Positions 8,315 to 17,679 of a DNA stretch of 64,000 nt are shown one piece after another. Each line of letters starts with the position of its first letter. Position 1 is the stretch's first letter. The stretch is taken from contig NZ_JABENB010000002.1 of NCBI RefSeq assembly GCF_013002715.1, positions 620,001 through 684,000 on the forward strand. Direction: 5' to 3'. Origin of the DNA: Flexivirga aerilata. Lineage in GTDB: Bacteria; Actinomycetota; Actinomycetes; Actinomycetales; Dermatophilaceae. A model generated the notes under the pieces. That model ran no database searches, was not told the origin of the DNA, and was given only the letters and a program-made list of their open reading frames with translations. The position numbers and the translations under genes were made by a program.

Positions 8315-8381
8315 GGGCCAACGCTCCCGAGCCCGGGCCGTATGGCGGGGAAATCCCCCGTGAACAGCGGGCGACGACCGG

Positions 8382-9380
8382 TCAGCGCCGGGCCGCCCGC
8401 AGCTGCGCCAGCAGGTCCCGCCCGGTCCAGCGCGGTCGCCGGCCGCGTTCGGCGTCGTGCACCAGCTCGACCAGCCGGGCATTCACCGGTGCCGTCGTCC
8501 CGGCGTCTGCGGCGAGTTGCACGACCGCGCCGTTGATCCAGTCGACCTCGGTCGGGCGGCCGGCGGCGAGGTCGTCGGCCATCGACGACCCCGCCGTGGG
8601 ATCGATGGCGAGCACCTGCCCGGCGACGGCCCGGAAGAGCGCGTCCGGCACCGCGAGGGTGCGGGCCATCAGCGCGGGGGAGAGGGCGGTCAGCTTCGCC
8701 GGCGCCGGACCCGAAGCCGCCATGACCGTGAGCGCCTCGCGCTGCGCGAGCGACAGGCAACGGCGAAAAGCCCTCTGCGCCAACTCTTCTCGCAGCGGCA
8801 GTCCGGACAGGGCGTTGATCGCGTTGTTGAGGTTGAGCAGGAGTTTGGCGCGCTGCACCGCGGGCATGTCGGTGCGTTGCTCGATCGGCAGACCGGCTCG
8901 GGCGAAGGCTGCGTCATACCCGGTCCAGACGGGGTCGGCCTGCACCAGGATGTCGCCGGCGGTCGCCTGCCGGAAGGTCGCGCCGTCGCGCACCACGTTG
9001 AAGCCGACCGTCCCAGCGAGCACGGTGTGATCCGGCAGGTCGCTGCGCAGGCCGGCGCCGCCGTGCAGGCCGTTCTGCAGACTGACCACCACAGCGTCCG
9101 CGTCGAGCACGTCGCGCAGCGCGTCGGCAGCCTCGCGGTTGGCGCCGGACTTCACCGTCACCAGCACGAGGTTGCAGCCGGCGGCGGCCGCGGGATCGGT
9201 CTCGAAGCGCGGATCCGCCTCGACCTGCGACCCGTCGATAGCCTGCAGCCGCATGCCGCCGGCGGTCACCCGCCGCATGCTGTCGCGCCCGACGAGGGTC
9301 ACCGGCACACCGGCGGCGGCAAGCCGGCCACCCACGTAACACCCGATGCTCCCGGCTCCGAAGACACATACGCCACGCAT
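8382..9380 (-). CDS. panE: 2-dehydropantoate 2-reductase family protein (PanE/ApbA)
   Basis: 332 aa. The N-terminus CVFGAGSIGCYVGGRLA is the NADP-binding Rossmann motif of ketopantoate reductase. KSGANREAADAL and LQNGLHGG follow at the expected spacing. The C-terminal domain contains KLLLNLNNAINAL, with the catalytic-region Lys and Asn, as in PanE. The enzyme reduces 2-dehydropantoate to pantoate for pantothenate and CoA synthesis. Because panE-like paralogues are common and no other pantothenate gene is near, the exact substrate is less sure than the family. Confidence 0.85.
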   Translation of the reverse strand: MRGVCVFGAGSIGCYVGGRLAAAGVPVTLVGRDSMRRVTAGGMRLQAIDGSQVEADPRFETDPAAAAGCNLVLVTVKSGANREAADALRDVLDADAVVVSLQNGLHGGAGLRSDLPDHTVLAGTVGFNVVRDGATFRQATAGDILVQADPVWTGYDAAFARAGLPIEQRTDMPAVQRAKLLLNLNNAINALSGLPLREELAQRAFRRCLSLAQREALTVMAASGPAPAKLTALSPALMARTLAVPDALFRAVAGQVLAIDPTAGSSMADDLAAGRPTEVDWINGAVVQLAADAGTTAPVNARLVELVHDAERGRRPRWTGRDLLAQLRAARR

Positions 9381-9408
9381 GGCACAGGAGGCTAGCTACC
9401 CTGGGCGT

Positions 9409-9933
9409 ATGTCAACTCCCATGTCCGGAAGTTTCAACCGTCCCGGTGCCGCGCTGCGCGGCGGTCTGTCCCTCGAATACCCGATGTCGCTCGGGGTCTT
9501 CTCCGACTACCTCGAGGCGCAGAAGGCGGTCGACTACCTGTCGGACAACCAGTTCCCGGTGCAGAACGTCATGATCGTCGGCACCGACCTCAAGCAGATC
9601 GAGCGCGTGGTCGGCCGGCTCACCTGGGGCCGGGTGATCGCCGGCGGCGCGCTCTCCGGTGCCTGGTTCGGCGCGTTCATCGGGCTCATCCTGTCGCTGT
9701 TCGACAACGGCGTGAACGTCTTCGCCGTGGTGATCTCGACGATCATCTTCGGTGCGATCTTCGGCGCCATCTGGGCCGCGATCGGCTACAGCCTGACCGG
9801 CGGCCAGCGCGATTTCCAGTCGGTGACCCAGACGGTCGCCACCAAGTACGAGGTGCTGGTCGAGCACAAGTTCGCCGAGCAGGCCCGCGAGCTACTCGCG
9901 AGGATGCCCGGCGGCGGCCCGACGCTCACCTGA
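9409..9933 (+). CDS. Small membrane protein with general-stress-protein-17M-like domain
   Basis: 174 aa from ATG 9409. The part SLGVFSDYLEAQKAVDYLSD (residues about 27-46), followed by VMIVGTDLKQIERVVGRLTWGR, is the N-terminal domain of actinobacterial proteins annotated as general stress protein 17M-like. Two glycine-rich hydrophobic segments (about 80-100 and 105-128) follow, then a short soluble tail. The role is unknown. It is divergent from panE with a 28-bp spacer. Confidence 0.7.
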   Translation: MSTPMSGSFNRPGAALRGGLSLEYPMSLGVFSDYLEAQKAVDYLSDNQFPVQNVMIVGTDLKQIERVVGRLTWGRVIAGGALSGAWFGAFIGLILSLFDNGVNVFAVVISTIIFGAIFGAIWAAIGYSLTGGQRDFQSVTQTVATKYEVLVEHKFAEQARELLARMPGGGPTLT

Positions 9934-9953
9934 TCCTCACCTGATCACACGGC

Positions 9954-10859
9954 TCAGAGGCGCAGCTCGTCGCTGCGGGTGCCGAACCGCGCCCGCAGGA
10001 AGCGGTGGCTGGCGAGCAGCGCGCCGGCATTGGCGCCGTGCGCCTCGCCGACCGCCGCGCGCACCCCGTCGAGCAGCAACTGCAGCTGGATGACGAGGAG
10101 TTCGGCGCCGGTGCGGCCGTCCTGCAGCGGCTCGGTGTCGGCCAGGCCAGGCGGCAGCGCGAGGTAGCCCTGCACCGCCGACGGCGCGAAATCGTTGCGG
10201 ATCTGCTCGATCTCGAAGATCAGCAAGGCGTTGTCGCTGTGCGCGTGCAGGTAGGCCAGGGCGTTCCGGGACTCGGCGTCCAGGGTCCCGAGCTGTGCGC
10301 GGGCCTCGTCCGGCAGCCGCGGGTCGACCAGATATGAGGCCAGGTATGACGAGAGCTGCGAGCCGCCGGCCGGTGCGCCCCGCCAGGGCGCCGGACCCTG
10401 CGCCACCGGAACCTGCGTCATCGAACCCTGCTGCATCGGGCCGACCGGGGCGCCCTGCTGCATCGCGCGGATGCGCTTGCGTTCGTTGCGTGCCGGGCCA
10501 CCGGTGAGGAACCAGAGGGCGACCGCGGCGGCGAGCGGGAAGACCACCCAGGGGTATTGGCCGTTGAGCATCGCGGCGGCGCAGAGCGCGGCCACGAAGC
10601 CGGCCGAGCGGGCGAGTTGCACGCGCACCTTGTAGAGCGGGCGGAAGAGGAACTCCACCACCGCGAACAGGCCGATCGCCATGCCCACGTGCACCACCCA
10701 GCCGGCCGGGGTGAAGGCGAGCGCCACCATCACGGCGGCCCAGGTCAGCGTCCCGCGCGTGGCCGGCGCTTTGGTGCTGAACGCGTAACGGGTCAGCGCG
10801 AACATCGCGAAGACGGCGAGGAACTGCAGCAGTGGGCTGAACGCGTGGAGAGCGTGCAT
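9954..10859 (-). CDS. Hypothetical membrane protein
   Basis: 301 aa. Four hydrophobic segments (about residues 8-25, 38-66, 85-101 and 104-118) are followed by a Gln/Pro/Gly-rich linker and a C-terminal helical domain with LLIFEIEQIRNDF and ELLVIQLQLLLDGVRAA. The C-terminal part faintly recalls proteins annotated as 5-bromo-4-chloroindolyl phosphate hydrolysis (XpaC-like), but I would not rely on that. It is convergent with the preceding stress-protein gene and not obviously in an operon. Confidence 0.5.
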   Translation of the reverse strand: MHALHAFSPLLQFLAVFAMFALTRYAFSTKAPATRGTLTWAAVMVALAFTPAGWVVHVGMAIGLFAVVEFLFRPLYKVRVQLARSAGFVAALCAAAMLNGQYPWVVFPLAAAVALWFLTGGPARNERKRIRAMQQGAPVGPMQQGSMTQVPVAQGPAPWRGAPAGGSQLSSYLASYLVDPRLPDEARAQLGTLDAESRNALAYLHAHSDNALLIFEIEQIRNDFAPSAVQGYLALPPGLADTEPLQDGRTGAELLVIQLQLLLDGVRAAVGEAHGANAGALLASHRFLRARFGTRSDELRL

Positions 10860-10895
10860 GTCTCGACCCCCGGTCGTGAAGCGGTGCGCTTTAGG

Positions 10896-12098
10896 TTAAC
10901 CCGCCGACCTGGGTGTCCCCAACAGGTCGGGAGCGGCGAGCAGCTCCTCGAAGGCGAGCTCGGCGGCGCCGACCAGCGAGGCGTCGCGGATGCCGCCCTG
11001 CAGCAACGTGATGGGTGCGCGCCCGATCGTCACCATGCCCCGCTCGAGTCCTTCGCGCACCGACGGCTCGGCGATGCGCAGCACCTCGGCGAGGTGCCCG
11101 CTCGCGACGAACGCCTCCGGGTTGAGCACGTTGGCCAGGTTGGCGAGGCCGCGTCCGAACCACCGCGCGACGCCGGCGACGACGTCGCGCGCGTCCGGGT
11201 CGCCCAGCTCGGCTCGGCTGAAAAGCGTTGGCAGGTCGATGGATTCGAGGCCGGCTTCCCCGGCGGCGCGCAGGATCGCGGCCTCCCCGACATACTCCTC
11301 GAGACAGCCGTGGTTGCCGCAGTGGCACAGCGGCCCGTCGGCCTGCAGCGACATGTGCCCGAGTTCGCCGGCGTAGCCGCGACCGCCGTGCAGCAGGTGA
11401 CCGGCGACGATGATGCCGCCGCCGACCCCGACCCGCCCGAGCACGCAGACCACGTGCCCGAAACCTGCGGCGGCACCCCGCCGGTGCTCGGCGAGCGTGG
11501 CGAGGTCGGCGTCGTTGCCGACCAGCACCGGCTCGCCCAGTCGCTGCTCGAGCAACCCGCCGAACGGCTCGTTGGACCACTCCAGGTTGGGCGCGTAGAC
11601 CGCCACCCCCTCCGGGTTGTGCACCATCGCCGGCACGCTCGCGCCGATGCCGACGCGCTGGCTGCGCCGCAGTCCGGCCGACAGCTCCCGCACGGCCGCG
11701 GCCACGTCGTCGACGACCGCGACGGGGGAGCGGTTGTCGTCCCGCAGCTGCCAGCCGATCTGGTCCAGCACCCGCCCGGTGAGGCCGATCGCGGCGACCT
11801 GCACCGACTCGACGTCGACGTCCACCGCCACGACGTGCACCGACCGCGGCCGCGGCACCACGAGGTATGCCGGGCGCCCCGCGCCGTCGCGGTTGCGGGT
11901 GGGCGAGCGCTGGCTGACCATGCCCAGGTCGGCGAGGTCACCGACGAGGCCGCCGATCGTGCTGCGGTTGAGCCCGGTCAGCCGGGCGAGCTCGCTGCGC
12001 GACAACTGCCCGTGCAGGTGCAGGTGCCGCAGCAGCGTGCTCAGGTTGTGCCGACGGATCTGCTCCGGGCGGGCGGCTGAGGATCCGGCTGCGCGCAC
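10896..12098 (-). CDS. ROK-family transcriptional repressor of the sugar transporter operon
   Basis: 400 aa, GTG start at 12098, only 4 bp after the permease stop. The N-terminus is a winged helix-turn-helix (LSRSELARLTGLNRSTIGGL). A ROK sugar-kinase-like domain follows with the zinc motif CHCGNHGCLEEY and GRVGVGGGIIV. Such proteins (XylR/NagC type) bind a sugar and leave their operator. Being the last gene of the transporter operon, it probably controls that operon, perhaps through the palindrome at 15527-15549. The inducer is likely the transported sugar. Confidence 0.85.
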   Translation of the reverse strand: MRAAGSSAARPEQIRRHNLSTLLRHLHLHGQLSRSELARLTGLNRSTIGGLVGDLADLGMVSQRSPTRNRDGAGRPAYLVVPRPRSVHVVAVDVDVESVQVAAIGLTGRVLDQIGWQLRDDNRSPVAVVDDVAAAVRELSAGLRRSQRVGIGASVPAMVHNPEGVAVYAPNLEWSNEPFGGLLEQRLGEPVLVGNDADLATLAEHRRGAAAGFGHVVCVLGRVGVGGGIIVAGHLLHGGRGYAGELGHMSLQADGPLCHCGNHGCLEEYVGEAAILRAAGEAGLESIDLPTLFSRAELGDPDARDVVAGVARWFGRGLANLANVLNPEAFVASGHLAEVLRIAEPSVREGLERGMVTIGRAPITLLQGGIRDASLVGAAELAFEELLAAPDLLGTPRSAG

Positions 12099-12102
12099 CG
12101 GG

Positions 12103-13461
12103 TCAGCCCAGCCCGGTCGAGCCCGCGCGACGGCGCGACACGGCGTCGACGGTCGCGGCGAGCAACAGCACCAGACCGGTCACGATCCACTGCCAGGCGG
12201 AGTTGTTCTTGCCCTGCAGCAGGTCGGCCATGCCGTTGATGATCACCGCGACCACCGCGCCACCGACGACCGCGTCGGTGATCTTGCCCTTGCCGCCGAA
12301 CAGGCTGGTGCCGCCGACCACCGCGGCACCGACCGCGAGCAGCAGCGTGTTGCCCGCGCCCTGAGCGGCGTTGACCGCGGTCTGGGAGGCGAGCACCACA
12401 CCGGAGACGACCGCCATCGTGGAGCAGATCACGAAGACCGAGATCCGCACCGCGTTGACCCGGATGCCCGCGCGGCGGGCGGCCTCGTCGCTGCCGCCGA
12501 CCGCGTAGATGTGCCGGCCGTAGCGCGTGCGATTCAGCACGAAGCCGAGCACGACCACCAGCACCAGGATGACCGGCACCACCCACGGCACGCCGCCGAG
12601 GAACTCACCGCCGGTCTTGACCGTGACCAGCTTGCCGTTCTGCTCGACGATCTTGGTGCCGCCCGCGGAGTTGGGGGAGCGGTTGAGGTTCAACACGAAG
12701 GTGAAGCCGAAGGCCAGCACGGCGATGGCGAGCACCTTGGCCGCGGTGACCGCGACCGGCTCGGTCGGCAGCGACCGCTTGCGGCGGGCCGCGACGGCGA
12801 GCAGCTTCTGCACGGCATACCCGACGACGAGGAGCGCGGCCATCAGCCAGCCGAGCCACACCGGCATGTTGCTGTTCTCCAGCGCCACCAGCGCGTCACT
12901 CTGCAGCGACAGGTTGCCCTGGGTGTTGGCGCTGTTGACCACGATCTGCACCACACCCTGCAGGCCGAGGAAGAGCGCGAGCGTCGAGACGAACGACGGC
13001 ACCCGCAGGAAGGTGCGCATCCAGCCGATGCCGAGGCCGATGAGCGCACCGACGACGAGCGCGACGAGGACGGCGAGCGGCCACGGCCAGTTCTTCAGCA
13101 GCAGCACCGCGACGATCGCGCCGCCGACGCCCGAGGCGGTGCCGGCCGACAGGTCGATCTCGCCGAGCAGGAGCACGAAGACCAGCCCCATCGCGAGCAG
13201 GATGCCCGGGGCGGCCTGGGTGATCAGGCTGGCGAAGTTGGCCTTGGACAGGAAGCCGTTCTCGACGATCGAGAAGACCAGGAAGAGCACGACGAGGGCC
13301 GCGACCGCGGGCAGCGAGCCCATGTCGCCGCCCCGGATGCGCTGCCAGTAGTGCCGCAGGTAGTCGCCGACGGCGTTGCCGGAGGGGACCGTCACGGCGG
13401 CGCCGGACAGTTCGTCGGCGAGGGTGCCCGTGTCCGAAGACTTTTCGAGGTTGGTGCTCAT
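12103..13461 (-). CDS. Sugar ABC transporter permease (XylH/RbsC family)
   Basis: 452 aa with about ten or more membrane segments and the BPD_transp_2 pattern (GIRVNAVRISVFVICSTMA, GGTSLFGGKGKITDA). A long extra loop (about residues 225-310) holds charged and Gly/Asn-rich sequence (NRSPNSAGGTKIVEQNGKL), as in xylose-type permeases that exceed the ribose-type length of about 330. The ATG at 13461 overlaps the ATPase stop. It forms the membrane channel of the import system. Confidence 0.88.
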   Translation of the reverse strand: MSTNLEKSSDTGTLADELSGAAVTVPSGNAVGDYLRHYWQRIRGGDMGSLPAVAALVVLFLVFSIVENGFLSKANFASLITQAAPGILLAMGLVFVLLLGEIDLSAGTASGVGGAIVAVLLLKNWPWPLAVLVALVVGALIGLGIGWMRTFLRVPSFVSTLALFLGLQGVVQIVVNSANTQGNLSLQSDALVALENSNMPVWLGWLMAALLVVGYAVQKLLAVAARRKRSLPTEPVAVTAAKVLAIAVLAFGFTFVLNLNRSPNSAGGTKIVEQNGKLVTVKTGGEFLGGVPWVVPVILVLVVVLGFVLNRTRYGRHIYAVGGSDEAARRAGIRVNAVRISVFVICSTMAVVSGVVLASQTAVNAAQGAGNTLLLAVGAAVVGGTSLFGGKGKITDAVVGGAVVAVIINGMADLLQGKNNSAWQWIVTGLVLLLAATVDAVSRRRAGSTGLG

Positions 13462-14243
13462 GCGTTTGCTCCGGCTCCGGCGGTCGCAGGTTGGATGCCG
13501 AGGTCGCCGCTGCGCCCGGTGGTGATCAGCTCGACCACCTGGGTCTGGTTGACGTCGGCACGGTGGACGGTGGCCGCCATCCGGCCGAGGTAGAGCACTG
13601 CGATCTCGTCGGCGACCTGCAGCACGTCGAGCATGTTGTGCGAGATGAGGATGACCGCGACGCCCTGGTCGGCGAGCCGGCGCACCAGCTCGAGGACCTG
13701 CTCGGTCTGGGCGACGCCGAGCGCCGCCGTCGGTTCGTCGAGGATGACGACGCGCGACTTCCAGAGCGCGGCCTTGGCGATGGCGACGGTCTGCCGCTGG
13801 CCGCCGGACAGGCTCGACACCCGCTGGCGCACCGACTTCAGGGTGCGCACCGACAGCGAGGTCAGCGTCTCCGCCGCCGCGATCTCCATCGACTCCTCGT
13901 CCAGCACGACGCCGCGCATGCGCTCGCGGCCGAGGAACATGTTCTGGACGACGTCGAGGTTCTCGCAGAGCGCCAGGTCCTGGTAGACGATCTCGACGCC
14001 GAGCGCCGCGGCGTCGCGCGGGCCGGAGACGTGCACCTGCTTGCCCTCGAACTCGTAGCTGCCGGAGTCGATCGCGTAGGTGCCGCCGATGCACTTCACG
14101 AGGGTGGACTTGCCGGCGCCGTTGTCACCGACGAGCGCGGTGACCTTCCCGGCATACGCCTCGAAGTCGACGTCGTCGAGCACGTGCACGGCGCCGAAAC
14201 TCTTGTTGACCCCGCGCAGGCGCAGGATCGGCTGGTCAGACAT
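13458..14243 (-). CDS. Sugar ABC transporter ATP-binding protein, single-domain
   Basis: 261 aa. Walker A is GDNGAGKSTLVK, the signature is SLSGGQRQTVAIAKA, Walker B is VVILDEPTAALG, and the switch His is in ILISHNM. The protein has one ATPase domain, where E. coli XylG and RbsA have two, so it must act as a homodimer. It lies between the binding-protein gene, from which a strong hairpin separates it, and the permease gene, which overlaps it by 4 bp. Confidence 0.9.
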   Translation of the reverse strand: MSDQPILRLRGVNKSFGAVHVLDDVDFEAYAGKVTALVGDNGAGKSTLVKCIGGTYAIDSGSYEFEGKQVHVSGPRDAAALGVEIVYQDLALCENLDVVQNMFLGRERMRGVVLDEESMEIAAAETLTSLSVRTLKSVRQRVSSLSGGQRQTVAIAKAALWKSRVVILDEPTAALGVAQTEQVLELVRRLADQGVAVILISHNMLDVLQVADEIAVLYLGRMAATVHRADVNQTQVVELITTGRSGDLGIQPATAGAGANA

Positions 14244-14267
14244 GAAACTCCCGATCGGGTGCGGCGG

Positions 14268-14297
14268 GCAGGTGGGCGGCAGCGGCCGCCCACCTGC
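14268..14297. terminator. Strong hairpin between binding-protein and ATPase genes (attenuator-like)
   Basis: GCAGGTGGGCGGC (14268-14280) and GCCGCCCACCTGC (14285-14297) form a perfect 13-bp stem with a 4-base loop. Such hairpins after a binding-protein gene usually stabilise its message or thin out transcription of the downstream transporter genes. No T-run follows. Confidence 0.65.
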
Positions 14298-14309
14298 GCT
14301 CGCGGGTGA

Positions 14310-15485
14310 TTACTTGACGCCGGCCGCCGTGCACTTGGCGGCGTACGCGCCGGTGCAGGTGGTCGACTTCGGGGTGTAGCCGTCGTTGATCGGCTGCGCG
14401 ACGTTCGTCTTGGTGATCGCGATCGGCGGCGCCAGAATCGCTGGCACCTCGCGGCCGGACTTGCTGTCCTTGATCGTGGTCGACGTCTTCGGCGCCTGGC
14501 CGTTGGCCAGCTGCGCGGCGGCGTCGACGACCGGGAACGCCTCGTCCTTGGACGGCTTGTAGATCGTGAAGCACTGGGTGCCGTCCATGATCCGCTGCAG
14601 CCCCTCGACCGTGGCGTCCTGACCGGAGACCGCGACCTTGCCGGCCAGCCCCTGCTTCTTCAGCGCGGTGACGACCGAGCCCGCCATACCGTCGTTGGCG
14701 ACCATGACGGCGCCCATGTCACTGGTCTTCTGCAGCATCGAGGTGAAGATGACGCCGGCCTGCTGGTTGTCCCAGTCGGGCACCGACTGGTCGCCGACCT
14801 TGGTCCAGCCCTGCTGCTTGGACAGCACGCCGTCGTAGCCCTGCTTGAAGAGGGTGGCGTTGTTGTCGGTGGGGGCGCCGTTGAGGTCGACGTATTTCAC
14901 CGCCGACTTGCCCTTGACCTGGTCGCAGCCGGTGAGCGTCTTGCCCTGCAGCTCACCGACCTTCACGTTGTCGTAGGAGACGTAGAGGCTGGCCGAGCCG
15001 CCGAGGGTGAGGCGGTCGTAGTCGATCGTGTAGATGCCCTTGCTCTTGGCGGTGTTCTCGATCTGCGCGGCGGACGCGGAGTCGAGGTTGACCAGCGCGA
15101 GCACCTTCACGCCGTCGTTCATCATCTTGGTCGCGATCGTGGTCATCTGCTGCGCCGAGCCGTTGGCGTTCTGGATGTCGCACTGCAGTTTGTCGGCCGC
15201 GCAGCGCTGCTTGAGCGCGTCGGGGTCGGAGGAGATCCAGCGGTTGGAAGACTGCCGGTCCGGCAGGATGATGCCGACCTTGGCGTTCTTGCCGTCGATG
15301 GCTGCGCCGCCGGTGCTGCCACCGGTCGCGGCGCCCGTGCCCGCCGCACTCGCCGAGCTCGACGAGCCGCCGCCGGCCGCCGCGGCGCTGGAGTTGTTGC
15401 TGCCGCCGCTACCGCTGCTGCCGCAGCCCGCGAGGGCGATGACGCCCGCCGTACCGCATGCCGTCAGAAGCGCACCTTTGCGCAT
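14310..15485 (-). CDS. Sugar-binding lipoprotein, xylose type (XylF-like)
   Basis: 391 aa from ATG 15485, preceded by GGAAAGGTGGGA. The lipoprotein signal ends at IALAGCGSS (Cys at about residue 21), followed by a long Ser/Gly/Ala-rich linker. The periplasmic-binding fold shows VGIILPDRQSSNRW, LVNLDSASAAQIEN, IDYDRLTLGG and YVSYDNVKVGELQG. The last two blocks are close to XylF/ChvE-type xylose and arabinose binders. It should capture a pentose, most likely xylose, outside the membrane. It is the first gene of the operon. Confidence 0.87.
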   Translation of the reverse strand: MRKGALLTACGTAGVIALAGCGSSGSGGSNNSSAAAAGGGSSSSASAAGTGAATGGSTGGAAIDGKNAKVGIILPDRQSSNRWISSDPDALKQRCAADKLQCDIQNANGSAQQMTTIATKMMNDGVKVLALVNLDSASAAQIENTAKSKGIYTIDYDRLTLGGSASLYVSYDNVKVGELQGKTLTGCDQVKGKSAVKYVDLNGAPTDNNATLFKQGYDGVLSKQQGWTKVGDQSVPDWDNQQAGVIFTSMLQKTSDMGAVMVANDGMAGSVVTALKKQGLAGKVAVSGQDATVEGLQRIMDGTQCFTIYKPSKDEAFPVVDAAAQLANGQAPKTSTTIKDSKSGREVPAILAPPIAITKTNVAQPINDGYTPKSTTCTGAYAAKCTAAGVK

Positions 15486-15526
15486 GGGTCCCACCTTTCC
15501 GAGCGGCCCAGCTGCAGCCGCGCTCA

Positions 15527-15549
15527 ATATGTTGCGACCGGCAACATAT
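15527..15549. promoter_or_regulatory. Candidate ROK repressor operator upstream of the sugar-binding gene
   Basis: ATATGTTGC, five bases, then GCAACATAT form a perfect 9-bp inverted repeat about 40 bp upstream of the binding-protein start. This is the typical place and form of a XylR/NagC-type operator, and the ROK gene closes the same operon. Its use by that protein is inferred. Confidence 0.65.
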
Positions 15550-15664
15550 CCGATTCGGACGTGATTCACCTCACATTCACCACAAATTGGTGGCGGCGGG
15601 TCCTCCAGTGCTCCTTCAGCAGGCGCACGGGAAACATCCGGGTTGGCTGCCTACCGTCGACGCC

Positions 15665-16957
15665 ATGCTGCTGCGAGTCGCCGACGTGCCGCCGGGGCGC
15701 CGTCGGGTACGACGCAACCGGCTGCTCACGATCGGGCTCACCCTGCTGCTCGTGGTGGTCGGCTCCGGCGCGGCGATCTACCTGCACCTGCAGGGCAATC
15801 TGCGCACCTCGGCGCTGACCGGCGGCGGTCACGAGCACGCGAACGCCGCCGGCGACGCCCCGATCAACCTGCTCGTGCTGGGCTCGGACACCCGGGCCAG
15901 CAAGGGCGACTGCTCGATCGGCGGCGACTGCTCCGCCGCGAGCGCGACCAGCGGCAACGCAACCTCGGCCGGCGCCAACGCCGACGTGGAGATGCTGGTG
16001 CACATCTCGGCCGACCGCAGCAACGCCACCGTCATGAGCATCCCGCGCGACACTATGGTCACCGTGCCGCAGTGCACCAACTCCTCCACCGGCCGCAGCG
16101 AGGCGCCGCATCTGGACCGGATCAACAGCACGCTGCAGTACGGCCCGGGGTGCACAGCCTCGGCGGTCCACCAGCTCACCGGGGTGCCGATCGACCACTT
16201 CATGGTGATCGACTTCTCCGGCGTCGTGACGATGTCCGACGCGGTCGGGGGCGTGCAGGTGTGCGTCGACAACAACGTCTACGACCCCTACTCCCACCTC
16301 AAGCTCGCCAAGGGCCGGCACACGCTCAAGGGGCTGGCCGCGCTCGAATTCCTGCGCACCCGACACGGATTCGGCGACGGCGGCGACATCGGCCGCACGG
16401 TGGCACAGCACATCTTCCTGTCCTCGATGCTGCGCGACATGGAGAGCGCCTCCACCCTCGCCAACCCGGTGAAGGTGCTCGGCCTGGCCAACGCCGCCAC
16501 CTCGGCGGTCACCGTCGACGACAAGCTCGGCAGCATCCCGGCGCTGACCGACCTGGCCTACCAGCTCAACCAGGTGCCGGGCTCGCGCACGACGTTCGTG
16601 ACCATGCCGACCGTCGCCGATCCGTCGAGCGCGGCTGCCGTCATACCTGCGCAGAACGCGAGTGCGTTGTTCGGCAAGATCGCCGGCGACGTCAGCCTGA
16701 CCCCCGGGCAGGGGCGCAAGGGGAGTGCGGCGAAGTCCTCCGCGTCGGTGCCCGCCGCGTCGTCCTCGGCGAGTCCGTCGGTCTCGTCCTCAGGTCCGAC
16801 GGCGTCGGCCGCCGCCGACGAGCACGCGACGACGGTCGAGGCGGCGACCGGGTGCGCCCGGGTCGGCACGGCGGCCACGGTGTCGGTCGGCGGGGTGGCG
16901 ATGAACCCGACTCAGGCGTTCGCGGCGAGCAGATCGGTGCCGGTTTCGGCGCCGTAG
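15665..16957 (+). CDS. LytR-CpsA-Psr (LCP) family cell-wall glycopolymer transferase
   Basis: 430 aa from ATG 15665. A basic N-terminus and one membrane helix (about residues 21-42) precede the LCP domain. Conserved blocks include INLLVLGSDTR, MSIPRDTMV, DRINSTLQYGP, DFSGVVTMSDAVGGV and EFLRTRHGFGDGGDIGR, with the Arg/Asp residues that bind the polyprenyl phosphate. The C-terminal Ser/Ala-rich tail has no known domain. LCP enzymes attach teichoic-acid-like or arabinogalactan-like polymers to peptidoglycan. It is divergent from the sugar-transport operon. Confidence 0.9.
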   Translation: MLLRVADVPPGRRRVRRNRLLTIGLTLLLVVVGSGAAIYLHLQGNLRTSALTGGGHEHANAAGDAPINLLVLGSDTRASKGDCSIGGDCSAASATSGNATSAGANADVEMLVHISADRSNATVMSIPRDTMVTVPQCTNSSTGRSEAPHLDRINSTLQYGPGCTASAVHQLTGVPIDHFMVIDFSGVVTMSDAVGGVQVCVDNNVYDPYSHLKLAKGRHTLKGLAALEFLRTRHGFGDGGDIGRTVAQHIFLSSMLRDMESASTLANPVKVLGLANAATSAVTVDDKLGSIPALTDLAYQLNQVPGSRTTFVTMPTVADPSSAAAVIPAQNASALFGKIAGDVSLTPGQGRKGSAAKSSASVPAASSSASPSVSSSGPTASAAADEHATTVEAATGCARVGTAATVSVGGVAMNPTQAFAASRSVPVSAP

Positions 16958-17092
16958 GGCGCCCCTGGTGCCCGTGTGACTGATGGGGCACAATAGGCGC
17001 GGAAGAACCGCATCAGCACGCCACGGCGCATCGGCACCTGTGCTCGCGAGGTCGTTGGGGAAGACGTCCCTCGCACAAGTCAGGAGGCCCGG

Positions 17093-17608
17093 ATGTCTGC
17101 CGCAAATGCGCGTGCCGTGACTCGCGGGGTGGTGTTCGTGCACGCCACCCCTGCTGCGCTGTGCCCGCACATCGGGTGGGCGTTGGAAAGCGTCCTGGGT
17201 GCGGCCGCACCGATCGACTGGATCAAGCAGCCGGTCGCTCCCGGCATGCTGCGCACCGAACTGTCCTGGATGGGCGAGCCCGGCACGGGCGCCCGCCTGG
17301 CGAGCGCGCTGCGCGGCTGGACCGACGTGCGCTACGAGGTGACCGAGGAGCCCAGCCCGGGTTGTGACGGGTCGCGGTGGTCGCACACCCCGTCGCTCGG
17401 CATCCACCACACCTGGACCGCTGCGTCGGGGGACGCGGTCGTCGGTGAGGACCGGTTGCGCGCGGCGCTCGCCGCCAGCCACGGCGACCCCGAGCAGTTC
17501 CGCCACGAGATGGCCGAGTTGCTCGGGACCGCCTGGGACCAGGAGCTCGAGCCGTTCCGCTACGCCGGAGACGGTGCGCCCGTGCGCTGGTTGCACCGGG
17601 TGTCCTGA
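17093..17608 (+). CDS. DUF3145 family protein
   Basis: 171 aa. It matches the actinobacterial DUF3145 family: RGVVFVHATPAALCPHIGWALE near the N-terminus, DWIKQPVAPGMLRTELSW in the middle, and a C-terminal ELEPFRYAGDG. No catalytic motif is evident and the function is unknown. It is commonly encoded beside the FAS-II operon, as here, where it converges on fabF. A GGAGG ribosome site lies just before the ATG. Confidence 0.85.
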   Translation: MSAANARAVTRGVVFVHATPAALCPHIGWALESVLGAAAPIDWIKQPVAPGMLRTELSWMGEPGTGARLASALRGWTDVRYEVTEEPSPGCDGSRWSHTPSLGIHHTWTAASGDAVVGEDRLRAALAASHGDPEQFRHEMAELLGTAWDQELEPFRYAGDGAPVRWLHRVS

Positions 17609-17679
17609 CCCGTCCCCGACGCACCTCTCGCGTCCCCGACCCACACCGCGCGCGACTGACGGCTCGCTCTCTTCACGCG

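Noticed and set aside
11617..13593. A 658-codon open frame on the plus strand
   Set aside because: Antisense to the ROK and permease genes; the product is His/Asp/Arg-rich low complexity.
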